Shown here: in pieces, positions 33,160-41,481 of the stretch | Position numbering within the stretch: position 1 is the stretch's first letter | How the letters are laid out: every line of letters begins with the position of its first letter | Made by a program: the position numbers and the translations under genes | NCBI RefSeq assembly: GCF_001584145.1 | Contig: NZ_CP013232.1 | Span: 1,798,001 to 1,862,000, forward strand | Length of the DNA: 64,000 nt | Origin: Collimonas fungivorans | GTDB lineage: Bacteria; Pseudomonadota; Gammaproteobacteria; Burkholderiales; Burkholderiaceae_D | Reading direction: 5' to 3' | The notes under the pieces: generated by a model | What the model was told of the DNA's origin: nothing | The model's database searches: none | Seen by the model: only the letters and a program-made list of their open reading frames with translations

Positions 33160-33875
33160 CAATTCCCAGCGATGATGAAGAACCGCAATTGGACGACCTC
33201 TTTGATTCGATCGATGGTGTCTCATTCCCTGTATCCGGTGACAAACTTTTCAAAAGTGGTTCCTGGGTTGACAGCGCGCAGCTTAACCACCGCTTGTATG
33301 GCGACAAGTGGTCGGTCTATGCAACAGGCTACAAGGATGCTGCGGACATGCTGGTGGATCAAGCGGCAGGGACGGGTCGACATCTGGACTTTCTGGTCTA
33401 TCCCATCGTCTTTTTGTACCGCCAGCATATCGAATTGATGGTCAAGAGTCTGATCCGCTCGCTGTGGTTGTTGTTGGAGAAGAATCCCTCGGACAAGCAG
33501 GCTGGGTTGGTGGGCCATCGCCTGGGAACATTCTGGGCCATCTTGCGCCCTCTCTTGGAGGAGCATGCGCCCTGTCAATCAACGGTCGCCTTGGATCAGA
33601 CGGGAAGTTTGATCGACGAATTGTGTGCTGTTGATCCAGAGTCTATGGGTTTTAGATATCCCCACGGCATTCCAGATAAGACAGGAGCCCGATTGCCGAC
33701 ACTCAGTGGCCTGGCCGAGGTTGATCTACGGAACTTGAAAGCTGTGATGGAAAAAATTGCTGTCCTGTTAGGGGCCTGTGAGATGTCCATTGATGCGGCT
33801 TTGCAGAGCAAAGCCGAGATGCATGCTGAGTGTCTGTCCCTCAACGGGGCGAATGGAGATCCATATGGCCCTTGA
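33156..33875 (+). CDS. Uncharacterised protein, possibly HEPN-like helical
   Basis: 239 residues, predominantly helical. The segment YPIVFLYRQHIELMVKSLIRSLWLL resembles the second helix of HEPN-type proteins in outline, but no convincing Rx4-6H ribonuclease motif is placed, so membership is only suspected. It starts with GTG (33156) inside the stop codon of the upstream gene (GTGA) and is therefore coupled to it. It ends 90 bp before the DUF3800 gene. No function can be assigned; conservation of this adjacency in other genomes would be informative. Confidence 0.55.
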   Translation: MTIPSDDEEPQLDDLFDSIDGVSFPVSGDKLFKSGSWVDSAQLNHRLYGDKWSVYATGYKDAADMLVDQAAGTGRHLDFLVYPIVFLYRQHIELMVKSLIRSLWLLLEKNPSDKQAGLVGHRLGTFWAILRPLLEEHAPCQSTVALDQTGSLIDELCAVDPESMGFRYPHGIPDKTGARLPTLSGLAEVDLRNLKAVMEKIAVLLGACEMSIDAALQSKAEMHAECLSLNGANGDPYGP

Positions 33876-33965
33876 ATTGTTCGGAAGCATTGTATCGTCC
33901 AGTTTTTGGCCCGCGCACAAAATGGCGAAGGCAACACGCTCGTATGTCGTCGAAGAGAGCCGGCC

Positions 33966-35054
33966 ATGACTCTTTCGTTTTTCTTCGATGAGAGCGGACA
34001 CAGCGGCGATCTCGTCAAATCAGGCGTGGCCTACGATTTTCTGGATCAGCCGTTTTTTGTCTTGGCGGCGTTAGGCATCGAAGATGAAGCGCCGCTTGTG
34101 CAGCAGATCGAGGCGATGCGGCTCAGGCATAGGATACCGGCAGGTGAACTGAAATCGAAGTCGCTCCAAAGCCAATCAGCCTTCGTTGCCGAGTTGCTCT
34201 CTGAAGTGCTCGACGCGGGGCTCCCGCTTTTCATCGAGGTTGTCGACAAGCGCTACTTCATTTGCATGAACTTGGTAGACCACCAGTTGTTGCCGCCCGT
34301 GATGGGTTTTCCTGACGGTTCGCAGCTTCATTTTCTGAAGAACGTTGCCGTCGACTTCCTGTACGACGAGGTCTCTGAGCACGTCCTGAACCGGTTTGTC
34401 GAGGCTTGCCTCTCTCCGTCCGATCATTCGCTGATGAGCTTGTTCGGAAGTCTGATGCTGTTTTCTGCGGGAGAGTCCACGATGCCCAAGAATCAGGATA
34501 TACGTGACGGCGTGCACCGCATGGTCATTGAAGCCGCAACGGAATACGGCGAGATGCGGAAGGCTGACCCAACGGCTTACCTGAGGTTTCTTCCTTCGCC
34601 CGATTTGAACAGGCACAGCAAACAGGTATGGATGCTTCCCAATCTTTCGTCGTTCACGAATATCTACGCAAGGATCAACCTGTTCCGTAGGCGAAAGCTA
34701 GCAGGCGTGCGTCTTGTGCACGACCAGCAATTGGAGGTCGAAGAAATCCTGCGTGAGGCCAAACGCACTGCGGAGGGTATTAAGGATTCAGGCTTTGAGG
34801 CATTCACACCCGCTGCCGACTATATGTTTCATGAGCAGGCATCGCTTGAATTCGCGGCATCGCATGAGTCGGTAGGCATTCAGGCTGCCGATGTGATCGC
34901 AGGGACTGTGATGAGATTCTTTCGAGATATGCAGCGCAACCCGGAGAAAATTCATCCTGACGTCGATAGGTCGATGCGCGAGTTACAGAAGCGCTCCGAT
35001 GAAATTACTGCATTTGGCTTGAACCAAGTCGTGCCGCGCCGTCACATGCTGTGA
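33966..35054 (+). CDS. DUF3800 domain-containing protein
   Basis: 362 residues beginning MTLSFFFDESGHSGD, with the family's DESG signature (residues 8-11). Near the C-terminus is the matching acidic motif SVGIQAADVIAGTVMRFF. Acidic residues at both ends plus alternating strands and helices suggest an RNase H-like fold nuclease, as proposed for DUF3800; biochemical function is unknown. The ATG at 33966 follows GAGAG. DUF3800 genes recur in defence islands. It is the last member of the packed block that starts near 29909. Confidence 0.78.
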   Translation: MTLSFFFDESGHSGDLVKSGVAYDFLDQPFFVLAALGIEDEAPLVQQIEAMRLRHRIPAGELKSKSLQSQSAFVAELLSEVLDAGLPLFIEVVDKRYFICMNLVDHQLLPPVMGFPDGSQLHFLKNVAVDFLYDEVSEHVLNRFVEACLSPSDHSLMSLFGSLMLFSAGESTMPKNQDIRDGVHRMVIEAATEYGEMRKADPTAYLRFLPSPDLNRHSKQVWMLPNLSSFTNIYARINLFRRRKLAGVRLVHDQQLEVEEILREAKRTAEGIKDSGFEAFTPAADYMFHEQASLEFAASHESVGIQAADVIAGTVMRFFRDMQRNPEKIHPDVDRSMRELQKRSDEITAFGLNQVVPRRHML

Positions 35055-35126
35055 GATGTCTGTGATTCAGAACGATCTATTTGCTGGATAAAGCTCTTTA
35101 TTTTGAATAATTTTGGGGACAGGGGA

Positions 35127-36038
35127 ATGACGAAATCAGCCGTAGATGTTCGAACCTTGCTTGCTGCTGCGGCCGACAGCATGTGGGCTACGTTTAAGGC
35201 AAGCGCAGCTAGCACTCGTCCTGATCATAAGGGTGGGCCGCGCGAGCAGCAAGTACGCCAGTTCCTCAAGGAGCGTCTTCCGCCTAAATGGGGTGTCACG
35301 CGCGGGCATGTGTTTTTTGCCGGTAACGCTACATCACAGGAGTTCGACGTGATTGTCTATGACGCACTAAATTGCCCAAGCTGGACACTGGACGGCAGCG
35401 ATGATCCGCGGCGCCTGGTACCCCTGGAGGCAGTGATCGGCGTCATTGAAGTTAAGTCGACACTTGACGATCGTACTCTGAAATCCGCGATCGACAAGAT
35501 CGCCGAGTTTGATTCGATTGTTGAGAATGGAGATATCGATAGTTCCTATCGCCCGTTTCGCTATTTGTTTGCCTACCGACTTGATCGCGATGCCGATTTC
35601 GATGGCTGGGGTGGTCCAAACCGAATCCTCACCCGCTACGCGGGGGCACGTACTCAACCGGATGGTGTGTTTGTGCTGGACTCAGAATTTTCTGTCCTGA
35701 CTGCGCGACACGATATTGCTCGTTCGTTCGCGCTTCACCGTGGAGAAACCGTCGATGAAGTTCTTGCGAAAAGTTGGGATGTGCAAAATGAGGAAATCCG
35801 TCGCGACATTGAGTTGGACCCGTCATACTGTCACGACTATTTCACCACTCGGGCAAACGATGGGCTACTCCTCCTCTCATTTTTGACATTCGTGCTGGAA
35901 TCGGCTTCGTCCTATCGAGTGTCCGAAATTGACTATGCAGATATTTTCTGTCGCTGGGGTGGGCCGATGTTGGGAGGATTGCTGCACTTTCACGAACCGA
36001 GTAATTTAGATTTGTTATCCGTTCCAATCATGAAGTAG
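35127..36038 (+). CDS. DUF6602-like predicted nuclease
   Basis: 303 residues. The N-terminal region has REQQVRQFLKERLPPKWGVTRGHVF (residues 39-63 in outline), then EFDVIVYD (72-79) and VIGVIEVKS (104-111). E40, D74 and E108-x-K110 form a complete PD-(D/E)XK-type constellation, as in DUF6602 proteins and type I/IV restriction subunits. AGGGGA just upstream supports the ATG at 35127; a TTG at 35103 is less likely. It lies 72 bp after the DUF3800 gene and 90 bp before the OLD nuclease, so it may belong to either block. Confidence 0.72.
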   Translation: MTKSAVDVRTLLAAAADSMWATFKASAASTRPDHKGGPREQQVRQFLKERLPPKWGVTRGHVFFAGNATSQEFDVIVYDALNCPSWTLDGSDDPRRLVPLEAVIGVIEVKSTLDDRTLKSAIDKIAEFDSIVENGDIDSSYRPFRYLFAYRLDRDADFDGWGGPNRILTRYAGARTQPDGVFVLDSEFSVLTARHDIARSFALHRGETVDEVLAKSWDVQNEEIRRDIELDPSYCHDYFTTRANDGLLLLSFLTFVLESASSYRVSEIDYADIFCRWGGPMLGGLLHFHEPSNLDLLSVPIMK

Positions 36039-36127
36039 ACGGTCAATCCATTCGAGTAGAATTTTGACTAAAAATATTTATGTCGCGAAGGCCCATCTCG
36101 CGGAGCTTCTTTCAATGAGGGAGACAC

Positions 36128-37837
36128 ATGAAAATAAGAAAAATCAGTATCCAGAACTTCAGGGGCATCAAGCAGTTGGAATGGAATTTACCTGATCAGA
36201 AAATATTTTGTCTGATAGGGAAGGGAGACTCTGCCAAGTCGACGGTCCTTGAGGCCATCCGATGTGTTTTCAATCCTCAGTGGAACCTTGCATTCAACGA
36301 CTCTGACTTCCACCTTTGTAAGACAGATGGCCGGATTCAAATCGAGATCATCATTGGTGATCTACTCGACGAATTCTGTTCCGAACAGAGGTACGGTGCG
36401 CATTTGCGAGGCTGGGATAGGATCACTTCCACGCTTCACGACGAACCTGAGGATCACGATGAAGTAGTGCTCAGCGTTCGCCTCAGCGTGGCCAAAGACC
36501 TAGAGCCGAAGTGGAAAATCGTCACGGCTAGAAACCCCGACGGCGTTGACTTCAGATCGGCTGATCGAGCCAAAGTCAACGTTGGCCTTATCGGTTCCTA
36601 TAGCGAGAAGCAGTTGACTTGGGCCGCCGGCACCGCGCTGGCCAGGATCACAGAATCCGACAATCTGAACGAGTCGCTCGTTGATGCGACACGTGCTGCA
36701 CGAAGCTCGCTTGATGGACAGCGAGCCGTTGCGTTGAAGAATTTCGATGCGGCAGCAACCCGATCGGAGGCCGTGGCAAAGAAACTCGGAATTCCCGTAG
36801 ACGACTCTTTCAAGGCTCATCTTGATCTCGGCTCGATCAGTATTCGCGTCGGCGGGTTGACGTTGCACGACGGCGACATGCCGTTACGTCAACTGGGACT
36901 TGGGTCTCGACGAATGCTGCTCTGTGGCATCCAGAAAGAAAACCTCGAAGAGCAACACATTACGCTGTTCGACGAACTTGAACTTGGGTTGGAGCCCCAT
37001 CGGATCGCGCGGCTGATCAAGCACATTAAGGACGACGCGACAGGGCAGTACTTCCTGACGACACATTCGCCCTCTGTGCTGAGAGAGTTGACGGTGGAGC
37101 AGCTCCACGTCGTGCACAAGGCGGCCGGCAACGTGGAGGTGGTGGCAACGACGGGTAAGGAACTAGAGGGACTCAACATCCAAGGACATGTCCGGTCCAG
37201 CGCGGAAGCGTTCCTCTCTATGAAGGTCATCGTCTGCGAGGGTGCAACGGAGGTGGGTTTTCTGCGGGGCCTCGATAACCTTTGGGCAGCGTCCAGCTTG
37301 GCCCCGTTTTCTTATCTCGGGGCGGTATTGCTGGATGCGCATGGCGCCAGCAAGGTTAAGAGCCTTGCCTCCGGATTCAAGGCGCTGCATTACGAGGTGT
37401 GTGCAGTTGCCGATGGTGATGCACCGGCACAGTTCTCTCCGCAGGATGCGGAAGACTTGACGGCGAAGGGGATCGAGGTACTCATCTGGTCCGATCAATT
37501 GGCTCTGGAGCAGCGCGCGATGTTTGATCTACCTTGGGCCAGTGTCCAGGCAAGTGTCAAGTTGGCGCAGGACTCTGGGCTTGATGTGCATGCCAACGTC
37601 CGGTCGAAATGGAACGTCGAGCTCGACATGGATATTATGAAGTGGGTCGATTCGCGCGACCTTCGTAAGGCAATCGGCGATGCTGCGAAAGCCAAGGCAT
37701 CACCGTGGTTCAAGACCATTTCCGATGCGCAAACGTGGTTTGAACTTATTGCACCAGCTTTCGATGACCCCGAATTCAAACAGCGGGAGATGGCTACCAA
37801 GCTGAGTCGCCTTCGCGTCTGGGCGGATCATGGATGA
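36128..37837 (+). CDS. OLD-family ATP-dependent endonuclease, Gabija GajA-like
   Basis: 569 residues. The N-terminal ABC-type ATPase starts MKIRKISIQNFRGIKQLEW, has Walker A at 31-39 (GKGDSAKST, with Ala for the usual Gly, which may be a subfamily feature) and Walker B TLFDELELGLEP, then the switch His in YFLTTHSPSVL. The C-terminal TOPRIM nuclease domain has KVIVCEGATEVGFLRGL (catalytic Glu) and CAVADGDAPAQ (DxD). This is the GajA layout. It overlaps the helicase gene by 8 bp. By analogy it would nick phage DNA when nucleotide pools fall. GAGGGAGA precedes the ATG. Confidence 0.85.
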   Translation: MKIRKISIQNFRGIKQLEWNLPDQKIFCLIGKGDSAKSTVLEAIRCVFNPQWNLAFNDSDFHLCKTDGRIQIEIIIGDLLDEFCSEQRYGAHLRGWDRITSTLHDEPEDHDEVVLSVRLSVAKDLEPKWKIVTARNPDGVDFRSADRAKVNVGLIGSYSEKQLTWAAGTALARITESDNLNESLVDATRAARSSLDGQRAVALKNFDAAATRSEAVAKKLGIPVDDSFKAHLDLGSISIRVGGLTLHDGDMPLRQLGLGSRRMLLCGIQKENLEEQHITLFDELELGLEPHRIARLIKHIKDDATGQYFLTTHSPSVLRELTVEQLHVVHKAAGNVEVVATTGKELEGLNIQGHVRSSAEAFLSMKVIVCEGATEVGFLRGLDNLWAASSLAPFSYLGAVLLDAHGASKVKSLASGFKALHYEVCAVADGDAPAQFSPQDAEDLTAKGIEVLIWSDQLALEQRAMFDLPWASVQASVKLAQDSGLDVHANVRSKWNVELDMDIMKWVDSRDLRKAIGDAAKAKASPWFKTISDAQTWFELIAPAFDDPEFKQREMATKLSRLRVWADHG

Positions 37838-39260
37838 TGATTTGCCAGCGAAGCTCGCGGCATTTTCTGGCAAGGGATATGTGATCGCGCCGGCCGGCTA
37901 CGGCAAGACGCATCTCATTGCTATGGCGGTCAAAGCCTCATTACAGCGGCAGTTAATCCTGACGCACACTTATGCCGGGGTCAATGCGATCAAGAAGAAG
38001 ATGCAGATGCTGTCCGTTCCAGCATCGCGCTACCAGATCGACACCATTGCAAGCTGGACGCTCCGGTTGTGCCTTTACTTTCCCAATACGTCCAAGTGGA
38101 ATAAGGAGTACCCCAGCGGAAAAGAGTGGGCGAAGCTTTATGAGGCGGGAACTGCGTTGCTAGCTAAGCCATTCGTTGAGCGATTTGTTAGAAGCTCATA
38201 TTCCGGCGTCTACGTGGACGAGTATCAGGATTGCTCATCTCAGCAACATACATTGGTAGCGGCAATCGGAAAACATCTGTCTTGCCGACTCTTAGGTGAT
38301 CCGATGCAGGCGATCTTTGACTTTGCCGACAAGCCGGTCGATTGGGAGCGAGATATCTATCCTCACTATCAGTTGCTGGGCGAACTGAAGAAGCCTTGGC
38401 GATGGCACTCGGCTGGCGCTCCAGAACTGGGAGGTTGGCTCGATGAGGCCAGCAAGCGGCTTCGTGCGGGCGAGAGGATTTCGATCGCCACACCGTTGCC
38501 AAAGGGCGTCAACAGGGTTGCGATCGATCTAACTGACTTCACGAACCCCAAGCGCCTCAACTGTTTCTTTTCTTTTTTAGACAATGACGATGCTGTGATT
38601 GCTATCCACTCTGGCGATCAAAAGTCGAAGAATAAGACGCACAAATTGGCACAGGCGCTCGGAGGCAGGTTTTCCAGCATTGAAGAGGTCGAAGGAAAAG
38701 ACCTGTTCAGTTTCATAAAGAAGCTGGAAGCTGCCAAGACAGTTTCCGAGAGGCTCTGTCTGGTCATCGAGTTCGCCAAAAAATGCTGTAACGCCGTAGA
38801 TGGCATCTTCAGCGCCGCCACCAAACGTGGTGAGCAGGCGAGAGCTACGAAGGCGACAAAGTATCCCGACATACTGGAACTCGCCAATCGCTATCTGGCT
38901 GACCCGTCAAGTCCGAATCTGGCGCGCCTGCTGGCCGCTATTCAATCCAATCCAGAGACGTCAACGTATCGGCGGGACCTGCTGAACAGATTCATGAAGA
39001 TCCTGCGCGTGCATGAGGAAAACGCCGCATTAAGTCTTCAGGAAAGCGCGCAGCGTTACCAGCGCGACTTTCGTCATTCAGGCCGGCCGATTCGGCATAA
39101 CAAGCTTATTGGAACTACTTTGCTTGTCAAAGGCCTGGAGTACGACCGCGCCATCATTTTGGAAGCCGATTCGATGTCTCCTAAAGAGCTGTATGTCGCA
39201 TTAACGCGTGGCGCGAAGACTATCACGATTGTTACACTACGCAACACCATTCCGGCCTGA
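37830..39260 (+). CDS. UvrD-like superfamily 1 helicase, Gabija GajB-like
   Basis: 476 residues, short for UvrD as GajB proteins are. Walker A is APAGYGKTH (20-28). Walker B/DEXX is VYVDEYQDCS, followed by LLGDPMQAIF (motif III) and LKKPWRW (motif IV). The late motifs are TLLVKGLEYDRAIIL (V) and ELYVALTRGAKTI (VI). It is translationally coupled to the OLD nuclease (8-bp overlap), as in two-gene Gabija operons and class 2 OLD systems, so the pair is read as a complete anti-phage system. Confidence 0.87.
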   Translation: MDDDLPAKLAAFSGKGYVIAPAGYGKTHLIAMAVKASLQRQLILTHTYAGVNAIKKKMQMLSVPASRYQIDTIASWTLRLCLYFPNTSKWNKEYPSGKEWAKLYEAGTALLAKPFVERFVRSSYSGVYVDEYQDCSSQQHTLVAAIGKHLSCRLLGDPMQAIFDFADKPVDWERDIYPHYQLLGELKKPWRWHSAGAPELGGWLDEASKRLRAGERISIATPLPKGVNRVAIDLTDFTNPKRLNCFFSFLDNDDAVIAIHSGDQKSKNKTHKLAQALGGRFSSIEEVEGKDLFSFIKKLEAAKTVSERLCLVIEFAKKCCNAVDGIFSAATKRGEQARATKATKYPDILELANRYLADPSSPNLARLLAAIQSNPETSTYRRDLLNRFMKILRVHEENAALSLQESAQRYQRDFRHSGRPIRHNKLIGTTLLVKGLEYDRAIILEADSMSPKELYVALTRGAKTITIVTLRNTIPA

Positions 39261-39334
39261 CCATACCTGAAGTGGCCTTGGTCGTGCTACCCAAAAGAAG
39301 AAGTATTAATCAGATAACCAACGCATAAAATCTT

Positions 39335-40255
39335 ATGACCGAACTTACCTTTACCCTCCGAGAAAATTCAATTGATAGCCTGAACGAAGCCCTCGATAAA
39401 TTTCAGCAGGGCCAGGATGGTAACGTTCGCGCACTTAAATTTTCTATCCTTTTCACCGCGCAATTTATCGAACTCCTGCTAAAGCAGTATCTTATTAGTA
39501 TTGACCCGTTTCTTGTCTACACAAAATGCTTTAGGGAAATACAGAAAAAAGCTAAGACTGACAAGGTCGATATACGTCAAGCCTATGAAACGCTTAAGGC
39601 AGACGGTTTTGATTTCAATGCGTTAGTAAAGGGTGACCCTAATCCACATACTGTTGCGCTGGACGATGCTCTAGGCTTTGCCCGGTTGGAAATGTGCTCT
39701 ATCACCGGGGGCGAGTTGGTTGACAATGATTTTGCCGACGACATCTCATGGTTGAAGCAGCTGCGAAACAATATTGAGCATTTCGAGTTTACGTTGACCG
39801 CACAAGAGGTGCGCCTTTGTATTGGCCGTATAGTGCGGGCGGCCATCGATTTTTGCGAAACTTTCTCTTTGATGGACTTGGCAGATGAGATTGGTAAAGA
39901 GCGATTCCACACGTTTGAAATGCTGGCGGACGAGTACACGCAACACAGGACGGAAGCGAAAGCCGAAATGAAAAGAGGGGAGAGTGATGCTTTCCGTGGC
40001 TTGCGGCCGAAAGAATGGCAGTTTGTGGAATGGAACGTATATCGGTGTGATGCTTGCGGTGAACACACGATGGTGCCAGACGATGAATCAGCAACCGGCT
40101 ACAAGTGCAAGATGCCTCTGTGTGGGAATGAAGAATCAGAAGACATCGAAGTCCCCTGTGACGTTTGCGGTGTGCCTTGTGCGAATGGTGACATGCAATA
40201 TTGGGACGAAGGATTGCCTAACGTTTGCCCCCAGTGCAATAGCCATTCGGACTAA
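39335..40255 (+). CDS. HEPN-domain protein with C-terminal zinc ribbons
   Basis: 306 residues. A helical N-terminal domain (1-180) contains LRNNIEHF, where R144 and H149 form an Rx4H HEPN ribonuclease motif. The C-terminal 70 residues have four cysteine pairs: C238/C241 with C258/C263, and C275/C278 with C298/C301 (C282 also present). These suggest two zinc ribbons for nucleic-acid or protein recognition. Predicted role: metal-independent RNA cleavage triggered by a partner or invader. It starts 74 bp after the Gabija-like helicase and is followed within 20 bp by the PLD-like gene, suggesting a two-gene unit. Confidence 0.72.
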   Translation: MTELTFTLRENSIDSLNEALDKFQQGQDGNVRALKFSILFTAQFIELLLKQYLISIDPFLVYTKCFREIQKKAKTDKVDIRQAYETLKADGFDFNALVKGDPNPHTVALDDALGFARLEMCSITGGELVDNDFADDISWLKQLRNNIEHFEFTLTAQEVRLCIGRIVRAAIDFCETFSLMDLADEIGKERFHTFEMLADEYTQHRTEAKAEMKRGESDAFRGLRPKEWQFVEWNVYRCDACGEHTMVPDDESATGYKCKMPLCGNEESEDIEVPCDVCGVPCANGDMQYWDEGLPNVCPQCNSHSD

Positions 40256-40275
40256 AAATCTCATTGGAGGTGAAA

Positions 40276-40935
40276 ATGGAATCCGAAGTCTTTTTTGTAA
40301 AGAGTTTCGATAAAAATAAAGATATAAACACTTTTTTTAAAGAGTTGAATCGGTCTGGATTAAACAATGAGTATTTGGTTTGCAGGATGAATCCAACCAA
40401 TATAGGAGATTATCTAAGAGAATATTATGTGAAACATGGCATCTCCTCCTTGTTTCACTATTCGCTGGCGTGTGATGCAGTGCTACACGCCGGCATTCAT
40501 GTCGATGAGATTGAAAATATCGTGGTGGAATTTCTGAGCAGTCTAAAAGGAGTGAGGAACCTATTAATAATAGACCCCTATTTTTTTAAATGTGCTGCGG
40601 ACATTGCATCCTTGGAATTGTTTAAAAGAATAGTAGCTGAAATTTCAGAAAACTTAGAAAAGGTAACGTTTATTACTAATGGTTCGGGAATGGTTGGAAA
40701 GTCTAATGTGTTTGACGCATTAAAATCTGTCAAATCATCTGTTGAAGTTAGCGATGTGAAGACCGACGAATTCCACGACCGTTTTTGGATAGACCCTGAT
40801 ACGAACAAAGGGATAGTCATGGGAACTTCTTTGAATGGAATCGGAAAAAAAATTGCGTTAGTGGATAAATTGCAAAATCATGATGTTAAAGAAATTTTAC
40901 GTCTTGCACGCCAAATTATTGGGGCCGGCACTTAA
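40276..40935 (+). CDS. PLD-like (HKD-type) protein, low GC
   Basis: 219 residues with strongly AT-rich codon use compared with all neighbours, a sign of separate origin. The C-terminal part reads FHDRFWID...GIVMGTSLNG: H167-x-R169, D173 and GTSxN (183-187). This is a variant of the phospholipase D signature HxKx4D...GSxxN. A single motif would require dimerisation. The GGAGGTGAAA ribosome-binding site directly upstream supports the ATG at 40276. The gene lies 20 bp after the HEPN/zinc-ribbon gene. Predicted nuclease or phosphodiesterase effector; substrate unknown. Confidence 0.6.
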   Translation: MESEVFFVKSFDKNKDINTFFKELNRSGLNNEYLVCRMNPTNIGDYLREYYVKHGISSLFHYSLACDAVLHAGIHVDEIENIVVEFLSSLKGVRNLLIIDPYFFKCAADIASLELFKRIVAEISENLEKVTFITNGSGMVGKSNVFDALKSVKSSVEVSDVKTDEFHDRFWIDPDTNKGIVMGTSLNGIGKKIALVDKLQNHDVKEILRLARQIIGAGT

Positions 40936-41481
40936 GATGGGTGAAAAATCGTAGTGCTAAGGACGCTGCAAGCAATCGTGACGATCATGCCGTCGTTCGC
41001 CAAGCTTGTATCGTGGGCAGAACCAGAGACGCAAGGTAACGCGTGTCCTCTGCCGTGCCGGAGCAGTCGAATGACAAGGATATGGTCACGAGAGACGCGG
41101 TCGTGATGAGTGGCCGAACAGTGTCCAGAAATCCTAGTACTTCTTCGTCCGACCACGCGTCGCCAGGATCGTCGAGACCTATCCACTAGAACGGTTGTCG
41201 ATTTCCTAGCGGATATTTTCTCCAAGGAACACGCACTTTTTGAATAAATGAGTTAACCCGAAATAGCTCCATTGTCTTTTTTTCGCCACCGTTAACGCAT
41301 GGCTAGCGACAGATACGGTATTAAAAGATTTGTGATAATGTTTATGATTATGTATGCAGCTGAGGCACGAGGATAAATGGCCTTGGTGACTTTGTGTCAT
41401 AGTGACCTGTTCGTCCTTCGTTTCGAACACCGCACACAAAATGATGTCGCACAATAATAAATGAGGGGAAGGCGGGAAAAA
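40936..41481 (+). other. Gene-free stretch between two defence modules
   Basis: About 545 bp. The first 280 bp are GC-rich without a convincing reading frame in any direction. The last 200 bp are AT-rich and probably carry the promoter of the three-component ABC operon. No repeats, tRNA or hairpin with T-run stood out. It separates the HEPN/PLD pair from the ABC genes, so they are probably separate transcription units. Confidence 0.4.

Noticed and set aside
40932..41225. 97-codon minus-strand frame in the gap before the ABC operon
   Set aside because: Arg/Ser-rich, no ribosome-binding site, no recognisable family; treated as gene-free.
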